This document shows, one piece after another, positions 61,490 through 64,000 of a DNA stretch of 64,000 bases. The first letter of the stretch is position 1, and the number at the start of each line of letters is the position of its first letter. Both the position numbers and the translations under genes were made by a program. This DNA is from Natrinema saccharevitans (lineage in GTDB: Archaea > Halobacteriota > Halobacteria > Halobacteriales > Natrialbaceae), in the NCBI RefSeq assembly GCF_001953745.1, contig NZ_LWLN01000002.1, positions 310,001-374,000 on the forward strand, read 5' to 3'. Below the pieces are notes generated by a model, which saw nothing but the letters and a program-made list of their open reading frames with translations, made no database searches and was not told the origin of the DNA.

Positions 61490-63016
61490 TCATTCTGCGT
61501 CCAGGGCCGTCGCGAGCGTTTCGAGATTGACGTTTTCCATAATATCGACGTAGCCCCAGTCCTCGTCGGCCCACTCCTGGGTCTGACCCGGAATCGGCGT
61601 TAGCGGCAGGATCTCGGTGGCGTCTGTCTCCTCGACGAGCCGGTTCGCCGCCGTCTGGGACTCGAGCGGATCCGCACAGACGTACTCGAGGTCGTGTTCG
61701 GCGATGATCTCCTGGGCCCGCTCGATGTCTTTCGGGGTCGGCTGGTCGTCCGGCGACAGCCCCGTCAGGGTCTGGACCTCGAAGCCATAGCGTTGGCCGA
61801 GATAGTGGAAGGCGTTGTGACCGGCGACGAACACGACATCCTTCGAGGCACTTTCCAGCGTCGACTGGAACGAATCGTCGAGTTCGCCGAGTCGATCGCG
61901 GTACGTCTCGGCGTTCTCCGCGTAGGTCTCGGAGTTGTCGCCGTCGACGTCGACGAATCCGCTCTGGATGTTGTCTACCGCCTGCTTCGCGCGCTCGGGA
62001 TCCAACCAGAAGTGCGGGTCGGTCCCACCGGAATGGTTGTGCCCGTGTCCATCCTCTCCTTCGTGATCGCCCTCGTGGTCACCGTCACTCTCGTGTTCGT
62101 GGTCACCTTCGTGGTCACTTTCGTGTTCGTGATTGTGCTCTCCCCCGTGGTCATGTTCGCCGGCGCTTTCGGTCACCTCGGGTTCGATAGCCGACCCGCT
62201 GTCGTCGGTGAGCGTCGCGTCGAACTCCGCGGGAACGTGCTGGCCGAACAGCACGTAATGGCCCTCCGTTTCGACATCGAGGGTGAACGTCGTCTCGCCG
62301 GAGTCCGCGAACCGGAGGTGATATAGCGCTTCGCTGGACGGCGTGAGTGTCCCGCCGTCTTCTACAGGCGTGTGCGTGTCGTGATTGCCGTAGAGGTGCG
62401 TTGCCGCCTCCTCGGCGTGGTGAATGCCGTGGTCGCCGCCCTCCTCGGTTTCGAGGACGGCCAGCTGCATCTTGGAGTCTGGTCCGTCGTGGAACGTGTA
62501 CGTGTAGGAGCCAGCCTCGAGGTGGTAGAGACCAGCCCACACCCAGGGAGTCTCTCCGCCGTGGCCGTATTCTCCCTCGCCGTCGTGGCCGTCCTCGTGT
62601 TCCCCCGCGTGGTGTTCGTCGTGACCGTGATCGTGACCACCTTCGATGAGGTCGATACCAGCACCGGCAGCGACGATGTCGACATCGGCATCGTCGTCAC
62701 GGAGACTCGTCACGAGATCGTCGGCCCACGGTTGGAATCCTTCCATCCCGTAGAGGAAGAGGGCCGAGCCGAGGACGGTTCCCTGCATCTTGGGTCCCGG
62801 TTCCCAACCGTGGCCGTGTCGGCCGATCGGGACGAGTGTCTCCGCCGTCGTGACGCCGCCGGCGATCTCACTCGCGAAGTCACCGAACACAAAAAATGAC
62901 GCCTGTGCTGTCGCTCCCTGATTCGAGTTGCTATCGCCCAGGCAACCCGCGGAAGCACTGATCGTGGCGGCACCGAGTCCAGTCGCGATGAGTCGTCGTC
63001 GAGTGTACTGCGGCAT
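61490..63016 (-). CDS. znuA: ZnuA-type metal-binding lipoprotein with inserted domain
   Basis: 508 residues, much longer than typical ZnuA (about 300). Tat-like 'TRRRLIATGLGAATISASAG' with lipobox Cys. The N-terminal lobe has 'SFFVFGDFASEIAGG' and 'IGRHGHGWEPGPKMQG' (metal-ligand His). Residues about 126-150 are His/Gly/Asp-rich. Then comes an inserted 130-residue domain (about 155-285: 'TPWVWAGLYHLEAGSYTYTF', 'GTLTPSSEALYHLRFADSGE'). A long His/Glu/Asp-rich stretch (about 287-330) follows, and then the normal C-terminal lobe with 'GGTDPHFWLDPERAKQAVDN' and 'FVAGHNAFHYLGQRYGFEVQ'. It heads the operon with znuC and znuB. Confidence 0.92.
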   Translation of the reverse strand: MPQYTRRRLIATGLGAATISASAGCLGDSNSNQGATAQASFFVFGDFASEIAGGVTTAETLVPIGRHGHGWEPGPKMQGTVLGSALFLYGMEGFQPWADDLVTSLRDDDADVDIVAAGAGIDLIEGGHDHGHDEHHAGEHEDGHDGEGEYGHGGETPWVWAGLYHLEAGSYTYTFHDGPDSKMQLAVLETEEGGDHGIHHAEEAATHLYGNHDTHTPVEDGGTLTPSSEALYHLRFADSGETTFTLDVETEGHYVLFGQHVPAEFDATLTDDSGSAIEPEVTESAGEHDHGGEHNHEHESDHEGDHEHESDGDHEGDHEGEDGHGHNHSGGTDPHFWLDPERAKQAVDNIQSGFVDVDGDNSETYAENAETYRDRLGELDDSFQSTLESASKDVVFVAGHNAFHYLGQRYGFEVQTLTGLSPDDQPTPKDIERAQEIIAEHDLEYVCADPLESQTAANRLVEETDATEILPLTPIPGQTQEWADEDWGYVDIMENVNLETLATALDAE

Positions 63017-63054
63017 GCATTATTAACTGTACCTCGCTAGGTAATAAGAGCTAT

Positions 63055-63078
63055 GATATTTAACAACAGAGTTAATAA
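63055..63078. promoter_or_regulatory. Inverted repeat at the znuA promoter, possible metalloregulator operator
   Basis: TTAAC-N6-GTTAA (63060-63075) lies within an AT-rich block whose minus-strand reading 'TAAATATCAT' would be the znuA TATA box. Position about 45-60 bp upstream of ATG 63016 suits an operator overlapping BRE/TATA. Assigned by symmetry and location only. Confidence 0.4.
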
Positions 63079-63235
63079 TAGATCATAGGTTAGGAGATAC
63101 CCTTAATAATCTATAGCTGGATGACTAATCTAGGTCCTGGAATTGCTACTCGTTACTGCCTCAAATTCCGATTACATAACCCTGAGAAGGGATCTAACAG
63201 GCATTTAGTAGCTGTGGCTCTCAGATACGGTTGCA

Positions 63236-63452
63236 ATGTGCCACTGCTTCAGCGACTTGACCGGGATGAGTGACGAAGAGCGAGCGGAGGTTCTCGAAGA
63301 ACACTCGACGGAAGAACTCCGCGCGGAATACTCCACCGAAGAACTATAGTAGCCGCTGAACGTCATTGCACGCCTAATCGCACGATGGCGCTGCGATCAG
63401 TGTGTGAATCGTTTCAGCGGCTACTATAGAAACCCTCGGCGTCATCGCCTGA
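63236..63452 (+). pseudogene. Small Cys-His-Cys-Phe protein interrupted by MITE H
   Basis: ATG 63236 reads 'MCHCFSDLTGMSDEERAEV' and on to 'RAEYSTEEL', then the stop TAG formed by MITE H. Excising the element with one TA copy continues the frame 'EEL-ETLGVIA' to TGA at 63450-63452, giving a 44-residue protein. The acidic helical composition and perfect rejoining show it was a real gene. 'CHCF' could bind a metal; family not recognised. Confidence 0.7.
63345..63428. repeat. MITE copy H
   Basis: TAGTAGCCGCTGAACG ... CGTTTCAGCGGCTACTA flanked by TA. Nearly identical to copies A and D. Confidence 0.92.
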
Positions 63453-63499
63453 GGCCACTTCACGTTGGTCCTACCCGGACGACCGACAGCGTCCGCCCA

Positions 63500-64000
63500 T
63501 CACGCAGACCCGGTCGCCTCCCGTTTCTCTGCGTACGCGAGCGTGTAGTAGTTTCGATCGGTCAGTTCGTCGGGGTCGTTCGTAACGAGAGTCTCTTCCG
63601 TATCGATGAAGAGTCGCCGTCCGAACGTCACCTCGTATCCTGCTTCAGTCATCTTTTCGTAGGTCGTCGGTGCGTCAGTCACTTTGAACAGGATCAACCG
63701 ATTCGGACCGATCGGTGCTTCTCCGTCGGTCGCCTCGCGTAGCGTCAGTTCAGCGCCAGCGTCGATGTCGGCCCCGAGGACCGAAGCGAACGCCGTCACA
63801 CTGCTGACACCGGGAACGACTTCGATGTCGACGCTGGGATGCTGCTCGCGAAGCGTCCGACGCAGGTGCCCGAACGTCGAGTAGATACAGGGATCGCCGA
63901 GCGTGACGAACGCCGCGTCGGCCTCTCGCGCTTTCGGCGCGACTTCCGCGGCCGCCGTCTCCCACGCTGCCTGCAGTTCTTCGGGATCGGTCGTCATCGG
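63500..64000 (-). CDS. cbiL: Precorrin-2/cobalt-factor-II C20-methyltransferase, C-terminal part (5' end outside window)
   Basis: About 165 residues are visible; the N-terminal tetrapyrrole-methylase GxGxGD segment lies beyond base 64000. Present are 'FVTLGDPCIYSTFGHLRRTL' near the left and 'VEVVPGVSSVTAFASVLG'-like 'IEVVPGVSSVTAFASVLGAD', with 'LILFKVTD' and 'TLAYAEKR' towards the stop. This matches CbiL/CobI of cobalamin biosynthesis. The gene probably belongs to a cbi operon to the right. Confidence 0.87.
   Translation of the reverse strand, partial: PMTTDPEELQAAWETAAAEVAPKAREADAAFVTLGDPCIYSTFGHLRRTLREQHPSVDIEVVPGVSSVTAFASVLGADIDAGAELTLREATDGEAPIGPNRLILFKVTDAPTTYEKMTEAGYEVTFGRRLFIDTEETLVTNDPDELTDRNYYTLAYAEKREATGSA

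Overview
The window is haloarchaeal DNA (class Halobacteria, probably a Natrialbales-type genus; the genus is a guess). The reasons are GC-rich genes with strongly acidic products, Tat-type lipoprotein signals, bacterio-opsin-activator (HTH_10) regulators, a PGF-pre-PGF surface protein, TrmB-type regulators, F420 biosynthesis (cofC), and archaeal TATA boxes close to start codons.

Region 1 (1-23.0 kb) is a coherent purine and molybdenum-hydroxylase island. It holds the end of one xanthine-dehydrogenase-type large subunit and a complete [2Fe-2S] plus molybdopterin subunit pair. Next come three small DsrE/DsrF/DsrH-like sulfur-relay genes, an XdhC-YqeB fusion, selD, two TusA-like proteins, yqeC, mocA and moeA. 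These are the marker genes of the selenium-dependent molybdenum hydroxylase system, in which SelD feeds a labile selenium ligand of the molybdenum centre rather than selenocysteine. Mixed in are adenine deaminase, a guanine-deaminase-like amidohydrolase, two purine permease families (NCS2/NAT and AzgA), RidA, cofC, an HTH-acetyltransferase regulator, a dead MFS transporter and a dead phosphonate-type ABC locus. Read together: purines are imported, deaminated to hypoxanthine and xanthine, then oxidised by a (probably seleno-) molybdenum enzyme whose cofactor is built and selenated by the accessory proteins.

Region 2 (23.0-38.2 kb) is lower-GC accessory DNA. It contains two extra paralogues of ribosomal protein eS17, three decayed transposases (IS6-like, ISH9-like, and a second DDE type), a wHTH/membrane-protein pair, an alpha/beta hydrolase, an RDD protein, an MFS exporter, a drug-type ABC exporter with a divergent HTH_10 regulator, and hairpins resembling IS200/IS605 ends.

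Region 3 (38.2-49.1 kb) has a receiver-GAF-HTH_10 regulator and a 7TM histidine kinase. Divergent from them is a 1622-residue surface beta-helix protein. A graveyard of trmB, cobW and trkA fragments joined at MITEs follows.

Region 4 (49.4-64.0 kb) is metal- and peptide-transport oriented: a Dpp/Nik-type ABC operon with a frameshifted methyltransferase, a creatininase-family protein, a tiny two-zinc-finger protein, trmO, a Zn/Mn ABC operon with an FAD protein and an unusual ZnuA, and the end of cbiL.

A recurring theme is an 80-bp palindromic MITE with TA target duplication. Eight clear copies and one degenerate copy occur between 16 and 64 kb. In three places, removing the element restores or rejoins a gene. 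In two others it lies exactly at a junction of two truncated genes.
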